Shown piece by piece: positions 21,831-31,853 of a stretch of DNA of 64,000 nucleotides. The notes beneath the pieces are model-generated. The model did not search any database, was not told the DNA's origin, and saw only the letters and a program-made list of their open reading frames with translations. Within the stretch, counting starts at the first letter, position 1; each line of letters starts with the position of its first letter. Position numbers and translations under genes: made by a program. The DNA is taken from positions 1,946-65,945 of the forward strand of contig DF241032.1 of assembly GCA_000507305.1 (NCBI GenBank), written 5' to 3'. Origin of the DNA: Breviolum minutum Mf 1.05b.01. Taxonomy: Eukaryota; Sar; Dinophyceae; Suessiales; Symbiodiniaceae.

Positions 21831-22430
21831 TAAGTGTACAGTGCAGTATGTTGATGTCTGGTGGTGTATGTGTATATACTGTATATACTATATTATTGCA
21901 TGTGTGTGTGTGTTGATTTATCTTCCCGAGTATAATGATCATGTATCCTGGTGAGTATATGTTGATGTAAACATCCTTACATATACATTTTGATGCATGT
22001 TGGTGTCTGTTCACATGTTTTTCTCTTCTTTCCGCTCCTGTGCACATTGACATTGAACAGGCCCATGTTCAAGTCCATGTGCCCAGTAAACGGCCAACCG
22101 AGGCAGGAACGAGTAACAAAATCATGCTATTGGATACTATTGGCATTGGTCTCAACAAACATGTTGATTCCTGTGTTTTCTGCCAGCTAGGACTGCTAAG
22201 TGCCGTATCAATGGATCTTCAGTTCAGCCTCACTCTAATCCTCCACTGTTGCTGCCAAGAATCATACAGCTCCTCAACCTGTATGCTGGCTTTACATGCA
22301 CAAGGGTGATTCAGAATGCCCTCGTGTCCCTTTACACTAAGATTCCGACGCTTATGAACCCTATACTGAATACTAAACCATATTGTCATTTAAAGATTCC
22401 ATCCTTCTTCAAATATATATCCAAACATTC
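21700..22430. other. Microsatellite-rich, no gene seen
   Basis: Contains a TGTG run at 21900-21912 and short TATA tracts. The plus-strand frame at 22040-22309 has no support from family or splice sites. Confidence 0.3.
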
Positions 22431-22439
22431 ATGAAACTG

Positions 22440-23650
22440 ATCGACCAGTTTCAGCCACAAACATCTCAAGATCTGGAGCCTCATTGAGGAAGGCTGCCAC
22501 TGATTTTGGTGTTTCAGGTGAAGAGGTTCCTCTTCGGCACAAGGGAATAAGCGGGACCCCTAGGGATTCTACTCACATCAAAGGCAAACAAAGCCAAAAC
22601 AATAAAGAACAAAAGCATACCGACATCTTCAAATCCATCAATCATCACCAATCATCACCCCAATCATCCTAAATCCACCATTTTTTTCAGCATTTTAAAA
22701 AAAATCCACTTCCATCCACTTCCTGTACAGCTGTGTAAATAGCTCTCCTGCTAGTAGTCCAGCAAGTTCCGTGGCAGCTCTTTCTAGTGCTGCAACTGGG
22801 ATGGCATTTCGAGGTGCATCTGCCACCTATAGGAAACCATGGTGGATGTAAGGTGGTGCTGTCGGAAGAATCTCGCCGTTTCAACTAAGGACCACTGACT
22901 GGAATAGCACTGTTGCCACTGCTACCTCAGCATTTTTTTTTCACATAAAAAAACGAAGTTATCATGGGGGTATTTTTGTGAATTATTGGCATCTTGCTGG
23001 AGTTCAAGGTGTTGCAAACAGGGATTGTTATATTACCAACCTAAACAATTTACCCTGTTTAAAGTGGAAATCCTTCAATTTTACCATACACCATCTGGCA
23101 TCTCCATCACTTTCCAGGTCTTTAAGATGGCCTAACTATCTGGCCAAATTCTTACATTTCACCAACCTAGATTTCCATGAAATAGCCAGGGGATTTCCCT
23201 TGCTCAGCTATAATTTGACCAGAATTTACGGTTCAAGGCAGCTTGTTCCTGAGCTTTCATGCCACTCTGGCTGCTTGCGAGCTTTTCTCCTGTGCGCAAA
23301 CTATTTTTCTCCAACCTTCCATGCCTCCAACGATATGAATGTTCCCAATGCCAATGCCAACAATACATCCCTGAAAATTAACATGGAACATAATTAACGG
23401 AGGTTTGGAAGATGATTTTCCTTGGTAAATGGGTGATTTTTAGGTTCGATGTCAATTCTCCAGGGTGAATCTTCCACATCAAAATCCAAATATTTCCATA
23501 GGACAAGTGTGCAAGCTTCCTCCAGACGCCATGGCTTGTCTTCTCAATGCCTCAAGTTTTTCGCAAACTCTCCGATCCAAACGGGCCCATCGCAACGTGA
23601 AAAGATATACCGGAGCAAACAATACATCCAACTACTACAAGAGAATCTAA
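22440..23650 (-). CDS. Possible class III nucleotidyl cyclase-type protein, incomplete
   Basis: Minus-strand pieces: about 23620-23475 reads WARLDRRVCEKLEALRRQAM. About 23375-23255, after a CAG acceptor, reads GCIVGIGIGNIHIVGGMEGW, then RKIVCAQEKSSQ. About 22829-22700 reads ALERAATELAGLLAGELFTQ. About 22550-22437 reads IPLCRRGTSSPETPKSVAAF and ends at a stop. The G-x-G-x-G-x-I-H-x-V-G-G phrase followed by a W/aromatic and a Q resembles the second half of soluble adenylyl-cyclase (type 10) catalytic domains (GIGxG...HVGG...EY...G...Q). Metal-binding aspartates were not found, so catalysis cannot be claimed. The other pieces are unrecognised. Confidence 0.35.
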
Positions 23651-23689
23651 ACATACACCAAGAAGTCCAAACAAAGTCTTAAAAAAATC

Positions 23690-23765
23690 CCATGGTATCC
23701 ATGTTTGGTATATATTCACCTACATGAAAACCCAAGAAAATGAACCGCACATTGTAGGCAAAGCC
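23690..23765. mobile_element. Family E hairpin element, partial
   Basis: CCATGGTATCCATGTTTGG with TTCACCTACATGAAAACCC and then CACATTGTAGGCAAA match the left half of the family. The right outer arm is missing. Confidence 0.5.
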
Positions 23766-23889
23766 GGAACCCACAAAAGTCGTCGTTACGTTTCGAGTCT
23801 TCCTCTTTTTTAACTTGGCTCAAAGACCTCTAACATTCGGGCACGAAGGCGTTCTCCAGCACCTAGGCGGAGTTGATGTATCTTATCCA

Positions 23890-24360
23890 AATCTATCCAA
23901 TATGTGCATACATATATATTTATGTATATATATATATACATATACCATCTCTGTATACATCTTAAATGCGAGAACGTGTCCTGATCATGTCGTCAAAATG
24001 TCATCAGTGTATATCTAATCATTGTAGATATCATCAATCTCTATCCAATCTCTTTATTTGGTGATCTCTAATACGTACTGTACCCATCTAAATAATCACC
24101 TGGCTCTGTACTTAGCCCATACGTCTTGTGATCCAAGATAGTGCTAAGACTTGGACTGCTGCGATCTGCATCACTTTGGGGTGCCTGGCTTTCAGGTCAA
24201 AATCTTCATAATCAAACAAAGGTACTCATATATATATATATATACTCATATAATCTACTATATACTCATTGCANTGCGATATCAACAAAATTAGAATCAG
24301 TCTGTATGATGTGTATCTATGAATCATTATATAGATCATAAAAACATGTATACAGTATAC
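23890..24360. other. AT-rich microsatellite belt
   Basis: TATATATA runs at 23920-23942 and 24226-24242, and an ambiguous base at 24274. No gene is seen. Confidence 0.5.
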
Positions 24361-24589
24361 AATTGCAGTATGTATATTATCGGGGGTAAGATGGAACCTG
24401 AAAACAAACATTACAATCAAGTTCGGACTCTTCGTTCAACTTCCTGTTCCGGAAATCCATGTAAAATGTGGAGGGTTCCAAAAGAATCAAACATCATCAT
24501 TGTGCGTGTTGATGTCGTCACAGAGTCTACCACACAATTCTGTATGATTTCTGGGCATTCTCTCTCCTTCCATCCCCTTGCCGTGTGAA

Positions 24590-24940
24590 TCTATGTGATT
24601 TGATCCGTGTAACTCCCATCTACCCCTGCCTTTTGCCCTGACTTGCTGTTGCCTTGGCCAGCTGTTGGAGCCTGGACCATTGGTGCCACAGGTTTTCTCA
24701 CGTCTTTTCGTCAATGCCAGGTGGCAAATTTGCAATGGCTTAAAGATTGGGTTCAGTGCAAAAAGGTTAACTTTTACCATTATCTCATCATATTTTTGAA
24801 AGGAGTCCCACTAAACTCAAAGGCTTGAGGTCCTGAGGAATCCTTGGGCAGTTTGCCAAGCATTTTGGTACATCACGGGCTTCCGAACCTCCCTCGAAGC
24901 TTTCTGACATGCCGCCTCGCTTGGAGTCGAAAGTGCCAAA
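24590..24940 (-). CDS. Unrecognised exons, disordered-type sequence
   Basis: About 24935-24805 reads GTFDSKRGGMSESFEGGSEA and CLANCPRIPQDLKPLSLVG. About 24700-24600 reads VRKPVAPMVQAPTAGQGNSK. Both are hydrophilic and low-complexity, as in many dinoflagellate proteins. No family is recognised and the frames are supported only by composition. Confidence 0.3.
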
Positions 24941-25499
24941 TCTTATGTGATGAGCATAGAAACCTCATCATATTATTGGATCAACCCCCCACCCAGTAAC
25001 AGTCACCTTTTTCATTCTTACAGTTTTAGTAGGGATTCTCGAACTAAACCTTCATTTGCCACTGGCATCCTGGGTTTTTAGGGGGTAGATCCAAATCATA
25101 CACAAATTATCACAAATCAAAATGATGCCCATCGCCTCGAGCAACAGGCGTAGAAGCCGGGTATCTGACAAGTGGAGCTCCACCCGGCCTTAAGATGAAG
25201 CTATGGGACCCCTATAATACATGGCCTGAATTTCATGGATAAAATGGGTAACTGGGGTATATATATATATACTTACATTATACTTCCAGTAAGCCATATA
25301 ACTGCAGTTATGGGCACCCTACTAATATACCTGTTACCTTTTTTTTTTGGGCCCACTCTGCAACTTGCTGAGAGACGCACTGGCCAGATTGGCAGTACTA
25401 AATAGCTCTGCCAAGGTATGGAGCAGCTCTGCCTGCTTGTTGGTGTACAGTGCACAAGTGGGACAAAATCCTGCAAAATCCACAGGAACAACCTCTTGA

Positions 25500-25625
25500 G
25501 ATTTTTATCCATCAAAAATTGAATGGGACCTTACCAATGGACCCCATTGGAAAGTTGCTAGAGCTATTAGATACTCAAGTTTAGGGGTCCGTTCAGTGGG
25601 TCCTGTTGGAGATTTCTTGGATTTT
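25500..25625. repeat. Diverged repeat, copy 2
   Basis: Second copy of the 21693 repeat: ATCAAAAATTGAATGGGACC, GTTGCTAGAGCTATTAGA, GTCCTGTTGGAGATTTCTTGG. Overall similarity is clear with small indels. Confidence 0.75.
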
Positions 25626-26229
25626 AAGCTCAAACACGACCTGTTTTTGTTGGTTACTATATTGACCGTCGTATTTACCATGGGATTCCTGAATGCTCAT
25701 TGATTTTCTTCATCCATGGCACCTGGGGCTCATGTTTTGCCAGCTTCACCCAACTGAGGAAACTATCCGCCTTACGGGGAGTTGCCCCACATGAATCCCA
25801 CAAGGGCGGGGGGATTCAGCCTCCTGCATGTATGCCATGTCGCGCTGCAAAGTGCGCCTACATGTTACACGGTTGAACCGTTTGAATGTCCCATTTTTTG
25901 ACTGCTTGGCGAGAAGACATGCTACACCTTCCAAGATCTTCCAAGAATATACGGTAACATCACGGGAACTATGCAACATGATTCCAATAACATGTGACAA
26001 GAGTTTTGTTTATGTATGATGCATACAGTAGCAAATTCGTTATGCACATGTACGTTTAGATTCGTAGATTTGAATATTCACAAACTCTATTCATATAATT
26101 TATACAATAATTACAGTGTATACGAAACTAATCACATGCCCGATGCCCAATATCAACTTGACAAAGAGAGAGTTGAAGCGCCTGGCTCTTGGATATCCTT
26201 AGCACAGCGATAGACTATAGAGTGCTTCA

Positions 26230-26730
26230 AAAAAATCCGCATCGACGAGCATGAAGAATGTGACGAATCAGGAAGCAGAAATAGTTGGTGGTTTCAATCC
26301 ATCTGAAAAAAATACAGTAGTCAAATTGGATCATGTTCCCAAGTAAGGGTGAAAATAAAAAATGTTTGAAACCACCTAGGACATGTGAGTCGAAGCGTAC
26401 TGTAGTCTTTTTCTGACTTGGGCAATCGGCTCCGATTCTTTTCAAATTCAAAGGCCTGCTGCTCCCGATGTGCTTCTTCCAAGCAGCAATCACCCCGGAC
26501 TCAGCAGGCCCTGGGGAAGCATCCTGTGTTGCTTCCATTGTGTTTCTTCACAGCGCCGTGGTCAGGATGCTCATCAGCTGCGACTTTCCTTGCTCTTCTT
26601 CGGGTCTCTCAAATGGATCTTGGGATCGATTGTTTCATCTTGTGCGAACTCAACTTGGGATGTCAAAGTTCAGCTTCTTTGGCTGCTTTCCTTTGACGTT
26701 TGGCCTTGGCGCTGCCAATGAATCAAGAGT
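26230..26730 (-). CDS. Unrecognised lysine-rich gene interrupted by an introner
   Basis: Minus-strand frames: about 26725-26665 reads SAKAKRQRKAAKEAEL. About 26630-26570 reads DETIDPKIHLRDPKKSKESR. 26538 to about 26385 reads GPAESGVIAAWKKHIGSSRP and then CPSQKKTTVRFDSHV. Across the element at 26281-26379 the frame continues as FCFLIRHILHARR. The basic, charged make-up suggests a nucleic-acid or nucleolar protein, but no domain is seen and joins are not proven. Confidence 0.35.
26281..26379. mobile_element. Introner-family element (family A)
   Basis: TAGTTGGTGGTTTCAATCC to TTTGAAACCACCTAG with GTCAAATTGGATCATGTTCC and GGGTGAAAATAAAAAATG inside. Open frames abut both ends on the minus strand, as for an intron. 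Confidence 0.85.
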
Positions 26731-26929
26731 ATGAGTACGAATTCGATTGACCCGGCCATGCAACCCCCATCTTTGGTCAAGATGCTTTCGCTCGCCTCTT
26801 TCGGATTATCTCCTTAGCTTGCAAACCCACTGGTTCAGAAGCAAAATCGCGGTAGAAGTGCACACAAATCCTAACCGGTTAAATACTCAGGGCTGTTATA
26901 TAAATTCATTAAACGCATTCTGAGCCAAG

Positions 26930-27540
26930 CATCCTTGGTCCGTTCTTCATCTACAAGTTTGCTTTCAGCCATGCTCTGCTTCTTTGGCAGGGGGGTACCT
27001 GAGCTTCACAACCGAAATTGCGGGATTTGCAGCCCAAGACATCTAGATTCGGCCATTCTTTGTGGATCTGCAGCGATTTTTCGTTACGGAAAAAAAACAG
27101 TGCAGGAACTTGTTGGCCAGGATGCATTTGGCATGTTTTGTAGCCTTGCCTTTGAACCTCATCATACACAACAGACAAAACAAAGCAGACAAAACGAATC
27201 AAAGCAACGGAACGCTGAAAGCGCTGAAAGATACCTTTATTAAAAAAAACATTAAAAAAAACAACCCTTCCCCCCCAAAAAAAACACAAAGTCTACATCT
27301 GGTTGTGAGTTTCGGGTCATGTGTCCAGAAAACCCACATATCATGCAGACGAAGAAGCTGGTCAAAAGGAGGCAAGTGTCCTGCACCGAATTGGGTGGCA
27401 TCATACCTGCCGTCGAAACATTGACACCAACGACCAACGGTGAGCACTCTGAAACCTTGGAAAACCATGGATTTTATAGATTTTTGACGTAGAAACTCGG
27501 CAGTTTTGGGGGGCACTTGTTTAGATCCCACCATTGCCAG
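26930..27540 (-). CDS. Weak coding-like pieces
   Basis: About 27410-27310 reads ATQFGAGHLPPFDQLLRLHD. About 27170-27110 reads YDEVQRQGYKTCQMHPGQQ. Composition is good but there is no recognised family, and stretches of T (27240-27285) separate the pieces. They may be 3' exons of a gene continuing from the JmjC locus side. Confidence 0.25.
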
Positions 27541-27639
27541 TCTGCATCATGACTCCACCTGGAATGAAATGTTTCGTTGAATCATATGGGTAGCAATTGA
27601 TATATCAAATAGGTAATGTGACTCTTTAAATACATGCAG

Positions 27640-28030
27640 TACACGCTACTACTGGAGGCTTATATTACGGTAAATGTGTATGCAATGCACAAGTATGTCG
27701 ATCCAGAAATATAAGTCTATATATCTGCATATATATATATATATACAGATTAGAAACTTCAAATGTGTGTGTGTGTGTGTGCATGTTATCTTCATTGCTT
27801 GTTTTCGAAATTGTTTGAAGGTGCCTTCGAAAGGTTTACGGTTTACATGCAGTCCCTCAGTCTCTGCTTCACAGCTGCCACAAATAAAGCTATGCATCCC
27901 CAAGCGTCCATATGTTGACGGCCAAATTTCGGCCCTTGGAGTTGACCTGACATGTGGTCCAGCAGCCATGGCATCAAGGAAGATGAGATTTAGAGCCCCC
28001 AGCCCCAGCCCTACAGGCAGCCCATCCAAC
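27640..28030. other. Microsatellite and unresolved 3' region of the JmjC gene
   Basis: A (GT)9 run at 27763-27781 and TATATA at 27729-27744. A minus-strand frame at about 28000-27810 (HVRSTPRAEIW, LHVNRKPFEGTFKQFRKQ) may be the C-terminal exon of the JmjC gene but is not proven. Confidence 0.3.
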
Positions 28031-28034
28031 ATGC

Positions 28035-29831
28035 CTGATGCCAGTAAGTGTGCGGAATGAAGAGAATGTCACCGGCTTCGATTTCACCATGCAGCCAGGT
28101 AATGTTCGCGAAACGTGGAAATGCCACCAGGTCAACAAAGTCCTGGTAGAAGAATCGGGATCTCCAATAATAGTCTTAGCTGGGCATAGACAGGGTTATA
28201 GGATGTTATAGGGTTACATCCCTTTCATATGGGAAATGGTTGGGTAACCCTATAACCCTGGACCTATGTGCAGCTAAGTAATCTTCAGCCCCTCAAGAAC
28301 TCAGCTTCTGCCTGTCGAACTGGAGATGTACCTTTGACCTTAGGTATCTGAGGTCAAAGACAAAGGGCAGCTTCACTTGACATGGGTAACATCTCTAACG
28401 GCCTGGCCTTGGAAATATGCGCATAAATATTTGGTGCCTCATCCTGATGTACCAGCATTACCTCAGTTACATCCCATGTCAATTCCCCTCAAATAACCAG
28501 TTTTCACCCCTGGCAAGGAATATCTTTGCATCAACACCTGCATTTTGAAGCCCTTTTTTACGAGCCAAAAAAAAAATCCAAGGCACACTCTTGGTGCCAT
28601 CCAAAAGCATCAGGAAATTCTCACCATCGTCGTTGTGTAGCACCTGAGGGCAGTCATCCTGGAAGGCCGTAGGACTTGGCTTTGAAAGCATCTATCTAAA
28701 TCTAGGTGCGATACGGACATGGTTCCGCCATTGCTCATCCAGAGCGTGACAGACTGGGGCCAAACCTGGCGAAAGCTGAGGCCCAAAGACATGGTTCAAA
28801 CTGTACAGATTCACCAAAGCAACATACTGTTGATGGTTCAGAAATCCTGCTAACCACCTGGGATGTTTAAAAAACCTGTATATAACTAATGCAAAAACTA
28901 GGACCCTCAACTGGTTAGCCTGATTTTTTTCATCAATATGAAAAAACTTTTATAAACTTTTGCTGCATATAGCCTCTTTGCATCTGGCTGGGTCTGGAAA
29001 AGCCACATCTGCCAAAGCTTTTGGATCATCTTCAAAGCCTATGACTGCCTCTGTCAAGCAGCCGGGCCGGCGAGGCAGTATTCTTACCAACTCATGACAG
29101 AAAATTCGAGGCCTATCATCCTTTTATGGCATCATTATGGTCTAAAAATGCCTAAAATGACATCATTTTTCCATAAACCCTCCAAGTTGCATAGAGTTCA
29201 TCTTTCCTCTCTTCCTGCCACCAAAAAGAAAGGCAGTGGTGATGACTTCTACCCCGAAAACCAAACGGCTTTCATCACAGTCATTGAGGATGGCCTTGTG
29301 CATCTCCTTTACGAATTTTTCGAAAGGCCATTGAACTGAGGGGCCACCACGCTCTTCTACCTGCTCAAATCGGGCACCAACCCCTGAAAAAGTACAAGCA
29401 TATATCGATTCGATGCATTTCGTACATCTAAAACAAGCGAAAAAGCAAGCCAAATTTGCAGCACACACCTTCTTGATCTCCACATCAATGACCCGGCGTT
29501 TTCCCCACAGGCGCAAGAGATATTCATCTGTCCACTTGCTAAAGGCATCCCTGATCAGGCGCCACAAAAGAAAGTGTATCATTGGATGGTGACCAAAGCT
29601 AAGGGTAGTGCTGCTTTGTTTTGATACTGCAGTCAGGGTGCTGCATCCTTGCTGCATCCTTTAGCACAACGGGTCCTTACAATGCAACAACGCTGCGAAA
29701 AATCGGCCACCAACTCGAGGCTCAAAAAGCTGATATGCCGAGATTCGGTTTGCTCTTACATATTCAAGGTAGAAAGTCTCCCAGTCAGGGGTACTTCTCA
29801 GCACTTCCACTTCTTTTGGATGTCCAACCTC
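28035..29831 (-). CDS. JmjC-type Fe(II)/2-oxoglutarate oxygenase
   Basis: JmjC/cupin-8 enzymes hydroxylate proteins or RNA, or demethylate lysines, using Fe(II) and 2-oxoglutarate. Minus-strand exons in family order: 29831-29760, DWETFYLEY, the F-Y-x-x-Y entry motif, after a CAG acceptor and before GTAAGA; about 29668-29620, GPVVLKDAARMQHP; about 29555-29471, SKWTDEYLLRLWGKRRVIDV; about 29390-29250, WPFEKFVKEMHKAILND; about 28805-28709, WPQSVTLWMSNGGTMS; 28647 to about 28590, VLHNDDGENFLMLLDGTK, carrying the iron ligands H-x-D; about 28145-28035, FPRFANITWLHGEIEAGDIL and FIPHTYWHQ, carrying the second histidine. The junction TMS/GTATCG to CCCTCAG/GTG is seamless. The start and the last exon are unresolved; pieces at 30370-29977 may be 5' exons. 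Hairpin elements occupy two of its introns. Confidence 0.85.
28175..28278. mobile_element. Palindromic element inside a JmjC intron
   Basis: CTTAGCTGGGCATAGACAGG and the inverted CCTGGACCTATGTGCAGCTAAG enclose a second pair, GGGTTATAGG and CCTATAACCC. It lies between the HNDD exon and the IPHTYWHQ exon of the oxygenase gene. Confidence 0.85.
28827..28937. mobile_element. Family B hairpin element inside a JmjC intron
   Basis: Starts CTGTTGATGGTTCAGAAATCC. The right arm is decayed (GCCTGATTTTTTTCATCAA). It sits just upstream, on the minus strand, of the exon coding for TLWMSNGGTMS. Confidence 0.75.
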
Positions 29832-29920
29832 CTGAAACCAACATCGCAAATAGTTTGGGCAACATTCAGTAGCAATCAGTAGCCAATCAGAAAATCTACT
29901 GATGTCAATTATCAACATCT

Positions 29921-30022
29921 GGATGTTTCCAAAAATAGGGGTACCCCAAATGGATGGTTTATAATGGAAAACCCCACTAAAATGGATGATTTGGGGGCAC
30001 CCCCAATTTTCGGAAACATCCA
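29921..30022. mobile_element. Family D near-perfect palindrome
   Basis: GGATGTTTCCAAAAATAGGGG on the left and its inverse AATTTTCGGAAACATCC on the right, with GGATGGTTTATAATGG and CCACTAAAATGGATG inside. A second copy is at 52901. It sits between the JmjC exon at 29831 and possible 5' exons. Confidence 0.9.
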
Positions 30023-30039
30023 TCTTGTACCCCAAACAA

Positions 30040-30450
30040 AAGGGCTTGGTGCCTGCATCCACTGACCATGCCCTTTTTGCATCTCATCTCCCCCTCCAAA
30101 ATCTGAAGCTCCTGGAGAAGTGGCAGATTATGGGCAAACTGCAAATCATAGGAGGAAGACTCAAAACAATACAACAATTAAGGATTAAGATCGATGATCA
30201 ATCAAGTCCAGTTGGCATGTTATGTTGTTATGTCCTTCATGAAACTTGGTTCCCATTCGTTTCTGAATCCAAGATCCCCCAATTTCATGCAACAGATGTC
30301 AAAGGTGTGACATAGAAAAAGAATCAAGTCGTTCGCTCGATCCTGGTAGTACCTTAGTCCAGCGCTCTCCGGCGTGGTCACCATGATAGATGCCAAGGGC
30401 CAAAGAGAACTTGTTGTGCAAAAACTTGGATCAATAGATGTCAATAGGTT
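30040..30450 (-). CDS. Possible 5' exons of the JmjC gene or an unrelated gene
   Basis: About 30160-30030 reads FAHNLPLLQELQILEGEM and CRHQALLFGV before the hairpin at 29921. About 30330-30225 reads FDICCMKLGDLGFRNEWEPS. They are plausible exons on the same strand directly upstream of the JmjC domain. No family signature. Confidence 0.3.
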
Positions 30451-30732
30451 TCCATTTGCTCAAATGTGCTGCCACACTTGCAATAAACCCAACAAAACAT
30501 GTCTCTCAGGGGGCTCTGTAAGTATCCGCCGACCCCTCGTCGCTGTGAGGGGGAGCGCGCCTAGGAAGTTGTTGCAGAAGATTGTGGTCGAACGGTGGGG
30601 GACTTGACGAGCGCGACTCGAGCACGAATCTTGCTGTTTCGCATGACTTGAGCACGGGTGGCTTGCAGGCTTCCAAGTCTTACGTTGCGCAAAGGTTTGC
30701 CTTGCTTGAGGCAACCTTTTTTTTTGTTTTTA

Positions 30733-30830
30733 GTAGGTTCCAAAAGCAACGTTTCGGCATTTTTCTCTTTTCGGCATTTTTCGTAGGTTCCAAAAGCAAC
30801 GTTTCGGCAGTTTTCTGGCTGCGGTTTCGC
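30733..30830. repeat. Two direct ~50-bp repeats
   Basis: GTAGGTTCCAAAAGCAACGT followed by TTCGGCATTTTTC or TTCGGCAGTTTTC occurs twice in tandem, 51 bp apart. The surrounding region 30460-31000 has no convincing gene. Confidence 0.85.
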
Positions 30831-31080
30831 ATGGTTTGGGCACTATTTCTTTCTCGGGTTGGAGTATCCCCGAAACTTGTCATCCGTCACCAAACCACTG
30901 TTTCGACCGTCCGCACCCAATTTTGCTGTCTCCTCTGTTAGGGGTCGGCGGCATGGGCGGCAGCCCTTCAATTATTGGAGGGGTTACCTATACAATAACA
31001 GTTCGCATTCCGAAGGAAAATCGAAGGATTGAAAATCATCGAACCCAAATCTTTCGATTACAGGTTCCGACAGCATGTTG

Positions 31081-31853
31081 ATTGGTGGGGAGGCTACCTA
31101 CGAGAAAAAACCATCTGATTCAAGTCACCGTGGGAGGAACCGAAATGGCCTTGGCTACCTGTAAGGTCTCAATAAGAATGAACAGGACCAGGTGCCTGGC
31201 GACACAGCACTCAGGTTTGATTGAAAGGTTTAACGAGGCAGGCTCCAAGTAGTGGTGCATTAGGAAACAGATAAAATATAATATGTATTATATGATACAA
31301 AAGATACATTATATGATACATGATCTGAATTCTCAATTGCAAAAACTAAACTACATCTTCTGATGGATACAGCATGGTTATCACTTGTGTAATACAGTGG
31401 CCTGAAAGGTGAAGAAGATCTTGAGTGGGTTCCCGCCATGGCGGGAAGCATGCTGGGGCACATTCCAAATCTACTGTGGGAAGAAGTGTCCAGTGTCCAT
31501 GTGGGTGGAAAGATGTTGAAAGTGGGGCTTGGACTGGTTCCGACGATTCTGCTGCTGCTTCTTCTCGTCACCAACTCAAAAAGTCACAAAAGGATTTCCC
31601 GATTGAAAGCTTTACTCGACAGCTGTTTCACATTTCCATCAATTTCCAGAAACTCTCCGCTCTTGAGCCATGCTAATTAGAATGGCGGTGTAACATAGCA
31701 GGGCCAAAATAGAAACACATGTTACGCATAGTAGGCCAAACTAATCAAAATAGACACAGCAGGACATGCTGAGAATGTTGCTGTAGTCCCCCATGAAGGA
31801 ACTATCCTTCGGAACGAATGGGATTCGTCAGGAGTTGTTCAAACATGTCGACA
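31081..31853. other. No firm gene
   Basis: A plus-strand frame at 31438-31680 contains a short leucine run (TILLLLLLV) that could mimic a membrane segment. There is no start context, splice evidence or family, so it is not called. Confidence 0.3.

Noticed and set aside
27649-28060. Overlapping frames of ~128 codons on both strands
   Set aside because: They include a GT microsatellite and TATATA; only the minus-strand part near 27810-28000 might be an exon.
31438-31680. A plus-strand membrane protein with a leucine run
   Set aside because: There is no start context, splice site or relative, and the hydrophobic run comes from CTGCTGCTTCTT repeats.
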